From contig NC_016131.3 in NCBI RefSeq assembly GCF_000005505.3, positions 36,295,001 through 36,359,000 on the forward strand: a stretch of 64,000 bases of DNA. Reading direction: 5' to 3'. The first letter of the stretch is position 1. Each line of letters starts with the position of its first letter. Origin of the DNA: Brachypodium distachyon. Lineage: Eukaryota; Streptophyta; Magnoliopsida; Poales; Poaceae. Made by a program: the position numbers and the translations under genes. The notes under the pieces are model-generated. The model was not told where the DNA came from. It worked only from the letters and a program-made list of their open reading frames with translations, and made no database searches. Shown in pieces: positions 24,382 through 35,333 of this stretch.

Positions 24382-27335
24382 TGAAGCGATCCTCCCCTTT
24401 ATTAGGGTTCGATCTCTGTGCTTACTGTGCTAGTCCCTGGATCGACTCACTAGCACACACAGTTTCATGATGAAATATACAGAAACAAAGGTCAAAGTAC
24501 TTTATTACATCGCATCATCCAGAATTTAATAGTACTTACAACCTCGCATGACCTCTAGGGCCAGCATAAAACAAATACTGTTTCAACATCATAAAACAAT
24601 ATTTCAAAATACTGCAGCGGAAAAGGGTAGAACATAAGGGCCACACTACTCCAAGGTGAGAGCATGTTGGAATGTAAGCACATGACCCATGACAAAACGA
24701 CGAACCTCACTCATCGTCGGATCCACCTGCATTGTTAATTGCAGCCACTACGGGATCAATACATTTGAATGTATTGGCAAGCTCACTAGAGTTATAAAGG
24801 ACCTACCATGTACATGCATAGTTTGGCTAAGTGGGGTTTGGCTATTTTGCATAAAAGCATCATTATTCAAATCTTATCATTTTTAGACAAATAGTTTTGA
24901 ATTCTACTGGACACGGGGTAGAAACACCCATGCTCCTATTAACCAAGGCACAATGAGTAGAAACATCAATGCTCCTACCCAGTTCAAACCATTCATTTTA
25001 TTAGGAAATTGGAATGAGTGAGACTTTCCTTACAGCTCCGATGTCTAGTTGCTCATAATTGTCCGTAACCGGGGGACCTCCCCGGCTAAGTATTTAGTTT
25101 CACACTCTCGAGAGGTGGTACACTTTACCCACAAGAAATCGACGTGTTAATCCCTTGCTGTCCCCCAGATGGAGTAGCAACGGCATCGATTACAGGAATT
25201 TTCAGAACATATTCCCCCAAACCACCTGAGGGACGCGTTCCAACCTACACTGCTACATACCGATGTCACCTCGGAGAGACGACACAGCGGGCCCCATAGA
25301 AATGGACCTAACGTCACGACATCCGAAAACTCAAAGCAGCCCACCCAGGATGGTTCATTGAATTACTTGTTTTGCCATACACTAGGAAAATCATATCGTA
25401 ATTCAATAGTATCACATTGTAATAATACCACACTCGTATATTATCGTAGCATAGTATTTTACTACTACGATGGCGATTGGTGGTAAGGTCATGACAAAGG
25501 GTATCCTATACTACTAGGGCAGATGATAGCTAGCATAGATACAGTAATAATCCTAACAATGCAACTAATAAAATCTAGTGCATAATAAAATAATGGGTAA
25601 ATGATCAAAGTGAACTTGCCTTGATAGTAGTTGGAGTTCAAACACTCGTCACAATCGCAAGGTTCGCTCTCCGAGAATACTACACAACCAACCAACATAT
25701 ACACACACAAAAACACACAATACAAAATGACAAAAGAATATGTATGCCATGATGCGATGCAAAACATGTGACATGAGTGGGTTGGTTTTATTTGGGTGAT
25801 CTACTGGTCCAAGGCATTGATAATTAAGCACATGCAATTAGGGTTTTTAAATAAATTGCAATGGCTAGGGTTTAAACCCTAAAATGAGGTTTTATTGGCA
25901 TCAGCCAAATAGATTAACTCAAAATATTTATTTATCTGTCCGATTGGACAGAGGACAATAAAAAAAAAATTTGGGCACTGGTTTCACTCAAAAAGGTCTT
26001 CTAGATAATTAGTTATGATTTAAAAGGCATAAAACCCTAATCTGTAATTTGAATGTGATTCAAATATTCAAATTTGAAATTGGACAGTGCCAAAAGATTC
26101 TAAATTTCCTAAGGATTCCAAAAAGGTGTGGATCACTAAATTTGGCCAAACAGATTTAAAGTTAGGATCATTTGAAATTACAGGGGCCTATCTGCAAAAG
26201 TGCCTTTTATTAATTCCGGGGGATTAAAATTACATTTTTATTTTACAAAACCGGGTGCCACGTGTCAGCATCTAATTGGTGCGTACTGATTCAGTTAAAA
26301 TTTAAAACGGGATCTAATCTTACCCCTCGGATCCGGATCGGACGGACGAGGGGAGTTCTAGGGTTTTACCGGGCGGCGCGGGCGGCCGGAGTGGGAGGAG
26401 ACGGCGGCGCGGGGTGCTCTGGCGGGGCGGGCGACGCGGGGGGTCCGGGGACGGCGCGGCGCGGCACAGAGGAGACGGGGGCGCGGTCGGCGTGGGCTCG
26501 GGCGGCGCGGGTCGTCGCCTAGGTCGAAGAAGACGCGGTGGCGCGGGGCGGCTCCGGCGAGGGATTCCGGCGGCCTGGCGGCGTGCGAGCGAGGGCAAAC
26601 GGGGGGGAAAAGGAGAGGGGGTCGCGGAGATTATAAAGACGTGCTCGGGCGTGAAAAAGGAAGGCCGGAGGAGGAGATTGCAGCGGCGGGCGCGCGGGGA
26701 CGGCGGCCGGAAATCGCGGTGGTGGCGCGGCCGCTTTCCTTCCGGGGAAGAAGCCCCTGACAGGTGGGCCCCACCTGTTAGCGGGTGCGGGCGAGTGCGG
26801 GCAACCGGGCTGGCGGGGCCGGTCGGGCGAGGTCGGACTGGGCCGGTTCGGCCCAAAGCGGCCGGGCCGGTCCAGTTTACCCTTTTTTTTTCTTTTAGAC
26901 CTTTTCTTTTTTTCTGTTTTTCTCATTTCTTTGATATCTTTTGAGTTTGAACTCCAAATTGGTCCATATAAATTCCAGAAAATTTGTAAAATCATGTTCT
27001 ACCATGATTCAACTTTTAGGAGTAGGTTCCCCTCAAAATAAAATATATAAAAACACATTTGCCCTATAAATGCCTTTAGGGCTATATACACCTATTGAAA
27101 TAAAATACTTTTTCAACTCCAAATATTATCCAAAAAATATGGGATAGCCTATATATGCAATAAACCCCTTTTATACATATACCCTATTGGTTTGAAAAAC
27201 CAAAGCTTAAAATGGGTGTAAACAAAATCTTTTTAAAGCCTTTTGAGATTCAAATTTGAATTCAAATATGCAATTGTGGCATGATGCTCATGGATGCAAT
27301 GCACATGTAAAAGTTTGAAATTTTGGGATGTTACA
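24382..27335 (-). repeat. Element A 5' LTR
   Basis: 2954 bp, from TGTAACATCCC (27335) to GGATCGCTTCA (24382). It matches the 3' LTR over its length but lacks about 165 bp near 25277 that the 3' LTR keeps (around 12735-12900), and has its own small indels in the GC-rich part near 26410. These differences arose after insertion. The family motif is at about 25600. GC-rich leader at about 26360-26650. Confidence 0.88.
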
Positions 27336-27700
27336 GCCGGCTGCCGACTCGGGGAAGGGGGGCCAAGGCCAGGCCTCCGTCAGGCCGGAGGGCTCGGACT
27401 CCGACGACTCCTCGCTGGCCGTCGGAGGAGACCTCAGCGATGACGATGATGACGACGATGACGACGCTCCCCCGGCAGCCAGCGGGGTCGCGCCGGAGGA
27501 GGACGACGAGGAAGACGACGTCCCCTTGGTGAGGCGGTCTGCGGCGGAGCGGGCGAGCAGGTAGGATTCCAGTCCGCAGCGTCAGGAGCAAGGTCGATGA
27601 AGCCGAAGCCGCTAATGAGGAGGTTGCCGGAGAAGCCCCCGATGCAGAGAATGCACCTGACACCGTCGTAGCCGCCCCGGGAGCACCTCCCGCATGATTG
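27336..27700 (+). pseudogene. Tat1 antisense ORF, continuation
   Basis: After the second GCCGG duplication the plus-strand frame continues as a Ser/Asp-rich stretch with an acidic run (about 27435-27470) and DVPLVRRS, equivalent to DAPLIVRRS in the Tat2 copy (about 31350). A stop follows at 27562. Compared with Tat2 the coiled-coil and C-terminal parts are missing; a Met/Ala/Pro-rich remainder can be followed to about 27695. Confidence 0.6.
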
Positions 27701-28689
27701 CCTGTTTTGTTTTTTTAATTTTCCTACAAGTGGCGCATAGCGCCTTAAAACTTTTTATGTTAGCTTTCCCTTATCATCACAAGTGTTATCTGTTAACTCA
27801 TTTGCTCAAGCTTCAATATATCCAATGCTACTTTTACTTGCTTCTTTGTCTAAGACTAGCTTGCCGGGGAGGGGCTCTGTCCTTCTCGTGCTTTAGCCTA
27901 GCGTATCCAGGGACTCGCCAACTACATGCTTGGCCAGACTAGGGACCCGGGACGGACCCGCGGTGCCGACCTAGAACCAAACAGCAGCGGCTAGTCACTC
28001 CGCCTGCGAGTTAACTACCCCAGTGCGCACGCCTCCAGGACGGACCCGTGTCCTCACCCCGTAAGCGTCCTTCCTATGCTCCGGCAACACGGGGACCGAG
28101 CTTACCTCAGCAAACCAGCGTTACTAAAGGAAGAGCTAAGGACCTAAAACAAAGTACTTAGCTTTTCGCTCTCTTTGGTCTTGTAGCACCTTGTTGAGAG
28201 CCGTGGCAAGGAGGATGTGGCAGTGCACCCTCCAGCGGCATGCGTAGAGGCATGCACCACCACAGCGTCTTCGCGACGCCCCTCGCCCACTACACCGCCA
28301 TTTCTGGTGTCGTTCCATAAGAGATGTGACAGGGCCGCGATGGTGGGGACACCCTCGGCGACAAGCGCAAAGGGATGCACAACCATCGCCTATCTGCGAC
28401 GTCTCTTGCTTTCTTGCCCGTTGCTGGTGTTGCACTTGCCCCGGTCTCCACACGCGCGGGACCATCAGTCGCCGCGTGGAGGTACTGGCCCTATCTCAGT
28501 TTCCTGCATCAAGCCTCGAAGTAATGGCCATATATGAACAACTTACTCGCAAGAGGACGACACCTGTGACCACCCCACGAGCATCACAGTATGCCTTCAC
28601 CTCATCTTTACTCTGCACGTCAGATTCCTGTAGTGCCCAAGGTGCAAAGCAAAAATTTCAAAATGCACGAAAAACAGTTCAAACTGGAT
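27701..28689. other. Tat1 spacer between antisense ORF and integrase
   Basis: No gene. It aligns by eye in parts with the Tat2 spacer (36420-37833), for example CTTAGCTTTTCG. It includes two decayed palindromes (28200-28395) and, at about 28610-28670, a stretch whose reverse complement matches the region after the pol genes at 51640-51700 and 58970-59030. A deletion near 28690 joins it directly to the integrase C-terminal part. Confidence 0.55.
28200..28395. repeat. Decayed palindromic repeats (Tat1)
   Basis: Two imperfect inverted repeats. The clearer one has arms CGCGATGGTGGGGACACCC (about 28336) and GGGATGCACAACCATCGC (about 28373). They are related to the arrays at 37022-37645 and 59288-60030. 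Confidence 0.55.
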
Positions 28690-28883
28690 AACCTCCTGCC
28701 TCAGGTGACCCATACTTGAGCTCGAGGGGCAGCACAGGTTCTGCCCCGTAGACGAAGGCAAACGGAGTTTGACCCGTCGCCCGACTTGGTGTGGTCCGCG
28801 GCGACCACAACACGAGCTGGAGTTCTTCAACGCAATGTTTCATGTGGCCCTTGAGCTTGTCAAAGTGTCGTCGCGTGGGGCTC
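28690..28883 (-). pseudogene. Tat1 integrase fragment
   Basis: The minus strand reads [20 protein letters not shown], then [20 protein letters not shown] and [10 protein letters not shown], the region after the integrase core in Tat elements (compare 50580-50740 and 57990-58110). It is cut upstream at 28883 by the Tat2 LTR. It shows that Tat1 lies on the minus strand. Confidence 0.8.
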
Positions 28884-30070
28884 TGACACCGGGGATGCGC
28901 GGGCACCCCCTTTTAGGTTCGGCAGTGGGCTACGGGGATCGCTCCGGCGATCGCCGGCGAGGCCAATGCGAAGCTTAAGGATGCAATGAACATGAAAACG
29001 CTTTTTACCCAGGTTCGGGCCACCCGGAGGTGTAAAACCCTCTTGCTTGTCTGAGCTTGTATTATCATAAGATCGAGTGTTTACAAGTTGCCGGGGGAAG
29101 GGTCCCCGGGTGCTCTTTTTTGGCTAAGTGCTCTTAGCTATTCTGGGTATTACGAGTGGAGAACTGCTTGTTGGTTGAATGTGCGAATCGGAACCCGAAC
29201 CCGAACCCCTTGACCGTTGGCGGGGGTCCTCCTTTTATAACCAAGGGGATGCCACAGGCGCCACGGTGCATGGATTACAAGTGGCGAGCAGGGAGCTTGG
29301 GCAGCTCATCCTCGATGCACTGGCATGCATGCATGAGCGACAACCCCGCGGCTAGGGGTCTAGGGCCTAAGAACTATCCCTGGGCAGCCACTGTTTGCCT
29401 GACTAGATGGATAACCTCCCTCCTGTCGGGTCATTAAATGCGTCGTGCGCTTCACTCCTTGTCCTGACGAAACTGCACACTGGGCGCCCGTCGTGCGCCC
29501 ACGTGGCGCTGCAACTCTGTTCGCTCGGCCCCGCCCTCACGGCGGAAACCTGTGCCCAGGAATGCCTACTCCCGGCAAGTGCCTTCCCGGGAGGTGCCCA
29601 GGCAGGATTATTCCCCGAAGCCCCGCTAGCCCTTTCGAGCTAGTAGGTTGCAAGGCAGCCTGCACGGTGCCGCCTGGGGTGAGATCCTTCCGGGAACCTA
29701 GTGATGCGACCCACGTGTCGTGCAGCGGTGGCACCCCGGGTGCCACGGGTGCGATAGTAGCCCCCGGGCGTGGGCCGGCAACACCTGTTCCCCGACAAAC
29801 CCGACGCGTGGGTCCCGACTCGCCTTTGGGCCCGCGTCTCTTCACCATCCCAAGGACCCCGCCGTTACGGACGGAGTGGTGGGTGCGAGATTTCCGCCGT
29901 ATTATTCCTCTGATTAGTAATTATTCCGCCGTTAAATAGGGAAGTTAAGGCCTCTCTTCGCATTATTCCTCTGATTAGTAATTATCCCAGCGCACCCGCT
30001 GGGTGCGGAAACAGCCGTTACTGAACGGCTGAGTGTTATAAGCTTTTACTGCTGCGTTGAGGGGTAAACA
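28884..30070 (-). mobile_element. Tat2 3' LTR
   Basis: The outer end is GTGTCA on the minus strand at 28884, flanked by GGCTC (28879-28883). A minus-strand TATAAAAGG lies at about 29231-29239. A perfect palindrome CCGGCGATCGCCGG is at about 28947. The inner end is placed at 30070 (TGTTTACCCC on the minus strand), preceded by a purine-rich run that may be the PPT. About 1187 bp; the inner boundary is uncertain. The insertion interrupts the Tat1 integrase. Confidence 0.72.
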
Positions 30071-30148
30071 CTTAGCTCCCCAGCCTTCTTCCTCCAGCTT
30101 TTCGCATCTTGCACCCAAGAGGCTTGCTAGCTTCCGCCCCCGCTCCCC

Positions 30149-31399
30149 ATGGCGCCCCCCACCACTAGGAAGAGGAAGGAAGTGAAGGCCCCAAAGAAAC
30201 CAGCGGCCAGCAAGAGTGAGGCGGCCGCCAAGGCCACCGCGGACAAAGATGACATGAAGCGGACGATGAGGGCCACGCTCGCCTTCTACCGGCCCGGCTA
30301 CAACTGTGAGGCGCTGGCCAAGATCCGGCACGCCGTTGCCTCCGGGTTCAACGATCACGGGGAGACCCTGATCTTCCTCGCAAGCACCGACCACCAGGAA
30401 AACGATTTCCTGGTGTTCGGGCGCTTCATCCTCACAGGATTGGTGCCACCGTTCTCTCTGTTCCTCCATGCGCTCATGGAGTCGTACCAGCTGCGGGTGG
30501 CGCAGCTCCATCCCATGTCCCTTTATCTCCTCGCCACCTTCTAGTTTCTCTGTGAAGCGTTCGTCGGAGTAATGTCCTCTGTGGCACTGTTCCGGCACTA
30601 CTTCTACCCCCGGATCGATAACGCGAATGCGATGTCGTCGGGGGTGGTGTTCCGCGCCCGCGACCGGATGAAGTCCGAGTTTATCGTCCGGTCGGAAAAG
30701 AAGATCGGGAAGGAATGGGGGGGTGACTGGTGCTGGGTCCGGGTAGAAGACCTCGAGGAGTTCATCCTTTCGCCCACCGAGTTGCCGCAACCCAATGGCG
30801 GCTGGCGGGACCGGTACCACCGCGACGCCGATCTCCTCCCCATCGTGGAGAAGATCAAGGCCTTGCGGCTCGCGGGGCTCACCGACGTCGATGTGGCGCG
30901 AACCTTCATCAGCCGGCGAGTCGCGCCACTCCAACTGTGCTCCCGCCCCGCGTGGATGTACACGGGGTCCAGGGACAGGACACGCCTCCACCGTGACGGC
31001 GTGGACCGAGAATCTCTCCAGGTGTGGGTGAAGGGGATCTCTGACGAGGATGTTCCCGCCACGGGGTTCCCGTCGGGGGTCATCTCCCTCCACGCCGGCG
31101 TTCCGGGGCTGAATGACATCATCACCTCCTTCCCGCCCTGCAACGAGTGGGGGCTGATGGACGACTCCCCCACTCGGACCCCGCATGCTCCTCTGCCCGC
31201 AACTCGCGGGAAGCAGGTGCTTGAAGAGAAGGGGGGCGGGTTGGAAGTCAGCGGGCCCTCCCTTCGGTCCTCGGACGACGAGGTGGGCCAGCTTGCCGCG
31301 ACCCAAGCAGTCATCCCCGTGGACGACGAGGATGAGAACAGTGATGATGCGCCCCTGATCGTGCGCAGATCAAGGGTGCATGCAGCGGCCGCGGCTACC
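30149..31399 (+). pseudogene. Tat2 antisense ORF, first part (Transposase_28-like)
   Basis: The ATG at 30149 opens a basic N-terminus (Lys/Ala-rich), then the plant gypsy-type transposon domain: LAFYRPGYNCEALAKI, QLHPMSLYLL, FLCEAFVGVMSSVALFRHYF, SGVVFRARDRMKSEFI. A long hydrophilic stretch follows (GGWRDRYHRDADLLPIVEKI, VDVARTFISRRVAPLQ), then an acidic segment ending DDAPLIVRRS. One in-frame TAG at 30542 stands where Tat1 has a Gln codon. 417 codons end exactly at 31399, where a solo LTR is inserted; the remainder is at 34653-36419. It is transcribed, if at all, toward pol and against the element. The protein is probably nuclear or DNA-associated; its function is unknown. Confidence 0.75.
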
Positions 31400-34300
31400 T
31401 GAAGCGATCCCCCCCCTTCACTGGGGGTTCGATCTCTGTGCTTACCGTGCTAGTCCCTGGATCGACTCACTAGCACACACAGTTTCATGATGAAATATAC
31501 AGAAACAAAGGTCAAAGTACTTTATTACATCGCATCATCCAGAATTTAATAGTACTTACAACCTCGCATGACCTCTGGGGCCATCATAAAACAAATACTG
31601 TTTCAACATCATAAAACAATATTTCAAAATACTGCAGCGGAAAAGGGTAGAACATAAGGGCCACACTACTCCAAGGTGAGAGCATGTTGGAATGTAAGCA
31701 CATGACCCATGACAAAACGACGAACCTCACTCATCGTCGGATCCACCTGCATTGTTAATTGCAGCCACTACGTGGTCAATACATTTGAATGTATTGGCAA
31801 GCTCACTAGAGTTATAAAGGTCCTACCAAGTACATGCATAGTTTGGCTAGGTGGGGTTTGGCTATTTTGCATAAAAGCATCATTATTCAAATCCTATCAT
31901 TTTTAGACAAATAGTTTTGAATTCTATTGGACACGGGGTAGAAACACCCATGCTCCTATTAACCTAGGCACATTGAGTAGAAACATCAATGCTCCTACCC
32001 AGTTCAAACCATTCATTTTATTAGGAAATTTGAATGAGTAAGACTTTCCTTACAGCTCCAATATCCAGTTGCTCATAATTGTCCGTAACCGGGGACACGG
32101 CTAACTACTTAGTTTGACACTCTCGAGAGGTGGTACACTTTACCCACAAGAAATCGACGTGTTAATCCCTTGCTGTCCTCAGGGTAGAGTAGCAACGGCA
32201 TCGATTACAGGAATTTTCAGAACATATTCCCCCAAACCACCTGAGGGACGCGTTCCAACCTACACTGCTACATACCGATGTCACCTCGGATCCAGGTTCA
32301 TATTTCTTACATCCATCCTGGCAGAGCCCATAATACCATGTGGTTGTACTGGAAGCTACTAAACAGGAAACTAGTCCAGTCTCTGGTTATCCCGGGTGGC
32401 ATCCCACATTGTGACGCAGGCGCTCCCCGAATCGCACGGGGAGACGACCATGGACGCTCCCGAATCACACGGAGAGACGACTCAGCGGGCCCCATAGAAA
32501 TGGACCTAACGTCACGACAACCAAAAACTCAAAGCAGCCCACCCAGGATGGTTCATTGAATTACTTGTTTTGCCATACGCTAGGAAATTCATATTGTAAT
32601 TCAATAGTATCACATTGTATTAATACCACCCTCCTATATTATCATAGCATAGCAATTTAGTACTACGATGGCAATTGGTGGTAAGGTCATGACAAAGGAA
32701 TCCTATACTATTAGGACAGATCATAGCTAGCATAGATACAATAATAATCCTGACAATGCAACTAATAAAATCTAGTGCATAATAAAATAATGGGTAAATG
32801 ATCAAAGTGAACTTGCCTTGATAGTAGTTGGAGTTCAAACACTCGTCACAATCGCAAGGTTCGCTCTCCGAGAATACTATACAATCAACAAACATATACA
32901 CACACATAAACACACAATTCAAACATGACAAAAGAATATGTATGCCATGATGTGATGCAAAACATGTGACATGAGTGGGTTGGTTTTATTTGGGTGATCT
33001 ACTGGTCCAAGGCGTTGATAATTAAGCACATGCAATTAGGGTTTTTAAATAAATTGCAATGGCTAGGGTTTAAACTCTAAAATGAGGTTTTATTGGCATC
33101 AGCCAGATAGATTAGTTCAAAAATATTTGTTTCTCTGTCTCATTGGACAGAGGACAATAAAACAAAATTTTGGGCACTTGTTTCATTCAAAAAGGACTTC
33201 TAGATAATTAGTTATGATTTAAAAGGCATAAAACCCTAATCTGTAATTTGAATGTGATTCAATTATTCAAATTTTAAATTGGACAGTGCCAAAAGATTCT
33301 AAATTTATTAAGGATTCCAAAAAGGTGTGGATCACTAAATTTGGCCAAACAGATTTAAAGTTATGATCATTTGAAGTTACAGGGGCCTATCTGCAAAAGT
33401 GCCTTTTAATAATTCCGGGGGATTAAAATTACATTTTTATTTTATAAAAACCGGGTGACACGTGGCAGCTTCTGATAGGCGCGTACCGGTTCACTTAAGG
33501 GAATTAACCCGATCTAATCCGAGCCGTTGATCAAAGATCGGACGGACGGGGGCTCTCGGGCTTACCTAGGGTTCCGGCGACCTTCTCCGGCGACGGCGCG
33601 GCACGGGCGGCGGCGCGCGCGGGGTGCTCCGGCGACGCGGGCGGCGCAGGGATGGCCGGGGTCGGCGCAGCGCGGCACGGCGGAGACGGGGACGGGGTCG
33701 GTACGGCTTCGGGAGGCCGGAGGGCTTGCCTAGGACGGCGGAGACGCGACGGCGCGGGCGGCGGACTCCGGCGAGGCTTCGAGTGGCGGTCGGCGGGCGC
33801 TGCAGTGGACCAAAAACGTCGGCGCGCGCGTCAGAAGAAGCGCGAGAGAGAGGGAAACAGAGAGAGGGCGGCCGCTTCGAAGGTGTCTCACCGCGACGTC
33901 GTCGGAGAGAGGAAAAACGGTGGCGGACGGAGCTTCAACGGCGAGAAATCGGGGCGGCCTGGCGGCGTTCGAGCGGGGGCGAGCAGGGGGAAAAGAACGG
34001 CGGGGGCGAGGGCTTTATAGGGACGCGCTCGGGGCGGCGAGAACGTGACGGAGTGAGGGGATTGCGGCGGAGACGGCGCGCAGTGGCGAAAACGGCAAGC
34101 ACGCGGGGATCGCGGCGCCTTCCATCGGGGAAGAAGGCCCTGACAGGCGGGCCCCGCCTGTCAGCGGCCCGGGCGCGCGCGCGGGCGGACCGGGCTGGTC
34201 CGGTTCGGTCCGGTTTTCTTCTTCTTTTTTTTTTTCTCAATCCTTTGATAACTTTTGATTTTGAACTCCGAATTGGCCCAAATAAAATCCAGAAAATTTG

Positions 34301-34647
34301 TAGAATCATGTTCTACCATGATACAACTTTTGGAAGTAGTTTCTCCTCAAAATAAAATATGTAAATATACATTTGCCCTATAAATGCCTTTAGGGCCATA
34401 TATCTGTTTAAATAAAATACTTTTTCAACTCCAAATAATTATCCAAAAATTATGGGATAGTTTATATATGCACTAAACCCTTTTTATACCTCAACCCTAT
34501 TGGTTTGAAAAACCAAAGGTTACAGGGATGTAAACAAAATCTCTTAAAGCCTTTTGTGATTCAAAATTTGAATTCAAACATGCAATTGTGTCATGATGCT
34601 CATGGATGCAATGCACATGTAAAGGTTTGAAATTTTGGGATGTTACA
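31400..34647 (-). mobile_element. Solo LTR (Tekay-like) inserted in Tat2 antisense ORF
   Basis: 3248 bp, minus orientation, with perfect 5-bp duplication CTACC at 31395-31399 and 34648-34652. Its end GGGATCGCTTCA is of the element A type. A minus-strand TATAAAG lies at 34013-34019, the GC-rich leader follows, and a CTAG|GTAAGCCC donor-like site is at 33564-33565. The family motif is near 32797. There is no internal region, so it is a solo LTR. Confidence 0.92.
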
Positions 34648-35096
34648 CTACCTCCACGGGGGCTGCGGCGGCTACCAGCTCCGCGACGGCGGACGCCCCG
34701 CGGCCGCCTTGGGGGCGTCCGCCGGCACCTCAGCGGCAACCACCCCGGCAGCGGCTGGAGCCGCGGCAGCGGCCACACAAGCGATGACCTCCGACGCCGT
34801 GGCGGCCCCATAGACGGTTCGCGCGGTGCCCCAGGCCGCGGCAACCCCACGGGCTCCCACCGCCCCGCCCGCTCGGGGGGTCTTCCGAGGCTTCGCACTC
34901 CGGCGCAACCCCTCGACGGCCGATTCGTCGGCAAGCGCTGGCAAGAGGGGGAGGGTCGATTCCCCGCTTGTCGCGCCAAGCAAGAAGGCACGCGTGGACG
35001 CCGGTAGCGGTGCCGACCCGGCTGACACTGGGGCCAGCGGCACTGCCACCGCATCTGCCGGCGACCCAGCCTCGATGGAGGTGGTGCCGGCAATAG

Positions 35097-35173
35097 GTAC
35101 AACTCCTTCCCGCTTCCTTACCGGCATTTCCATTTGACAGTTAATCCTGCAACTGTACCTTCTCTTTCCGCAG
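35097..35173 (+). other. Predicted intron 1 of antisense ORF
   Basis: 77 bp. Donor AATAG|GTACAA, a pyrimidine-rich tract (CCTTCTCTTTCCGCAG) and acceptor AG at 35172-35173. Removing it joins VVPAI to ENLPHLPG in frame and skips the stop after TGISI. Confidence 0.6.
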
Positions 35174-35244
35174 AAAACCTCCCGCACTTGCCGGGACGGA
35201 GGAGGAAGGGAAGACTCGCCCCGCAAACCCAGTGGCCTCGCAAG

Positions 35245-35333
35245 GTAATCATCCATAGCCCCCCGTGTCTGCCTCCGGGCAACTCGTTTAGCTTCTCACT
35301 TCTCATATTTCTCGCTGTTGTAGGCCCTAGCAC
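35245..35333 (+). other. Predicted intron 2 of antisense ORF
   Basis: 89 bp. Donor CGCAAG|GTAATC, acceptor TTTCTCGCTGTTGTAG at 35331-35333. The direct join leaves the downstream acidic frame out of phase by one, so there is either an indel in this copy or a slightly different junction. Confidence 0.5.

Larger units (their letters stand above)
11877..27335 (-). mobile_element. Element A: Tekay-like chromovirus, complete but nested
   Basis: Two LTRs (11877-14949 and 24382-27335) with identical GCCGG flanks bound an internal domain on the minus strand: PBS, ORF0, gag/protease, RT, RNase H, integrase, chromodomain and PPT. Total length is 15,459 bp, about 12.2 kb without the nested solo LTR. The chromodomain after integrase, LTRs of about 3 kb and an initiator-Met PBS fit the Tekay/Del clade; the clade name is inference. 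It sits inside the Tat1 antisense ORF. Several stops and frameshifts make it non-autonomous now. Confidence 0.88.

Noticed and set aside
29975..31306. 443-codon minus-strand open frame
   Set aside because: It is the shadow of the antisense ORF on the plus strand, whose translation matches Tat1, while this frame matches nothing.
34497..35256. Minus-strand Pro/Arg- and Ala-rich frames of about 200 codons
   Set aside because: They are opposite the antisense ORF with its predicted introns and show no domain or conservation.
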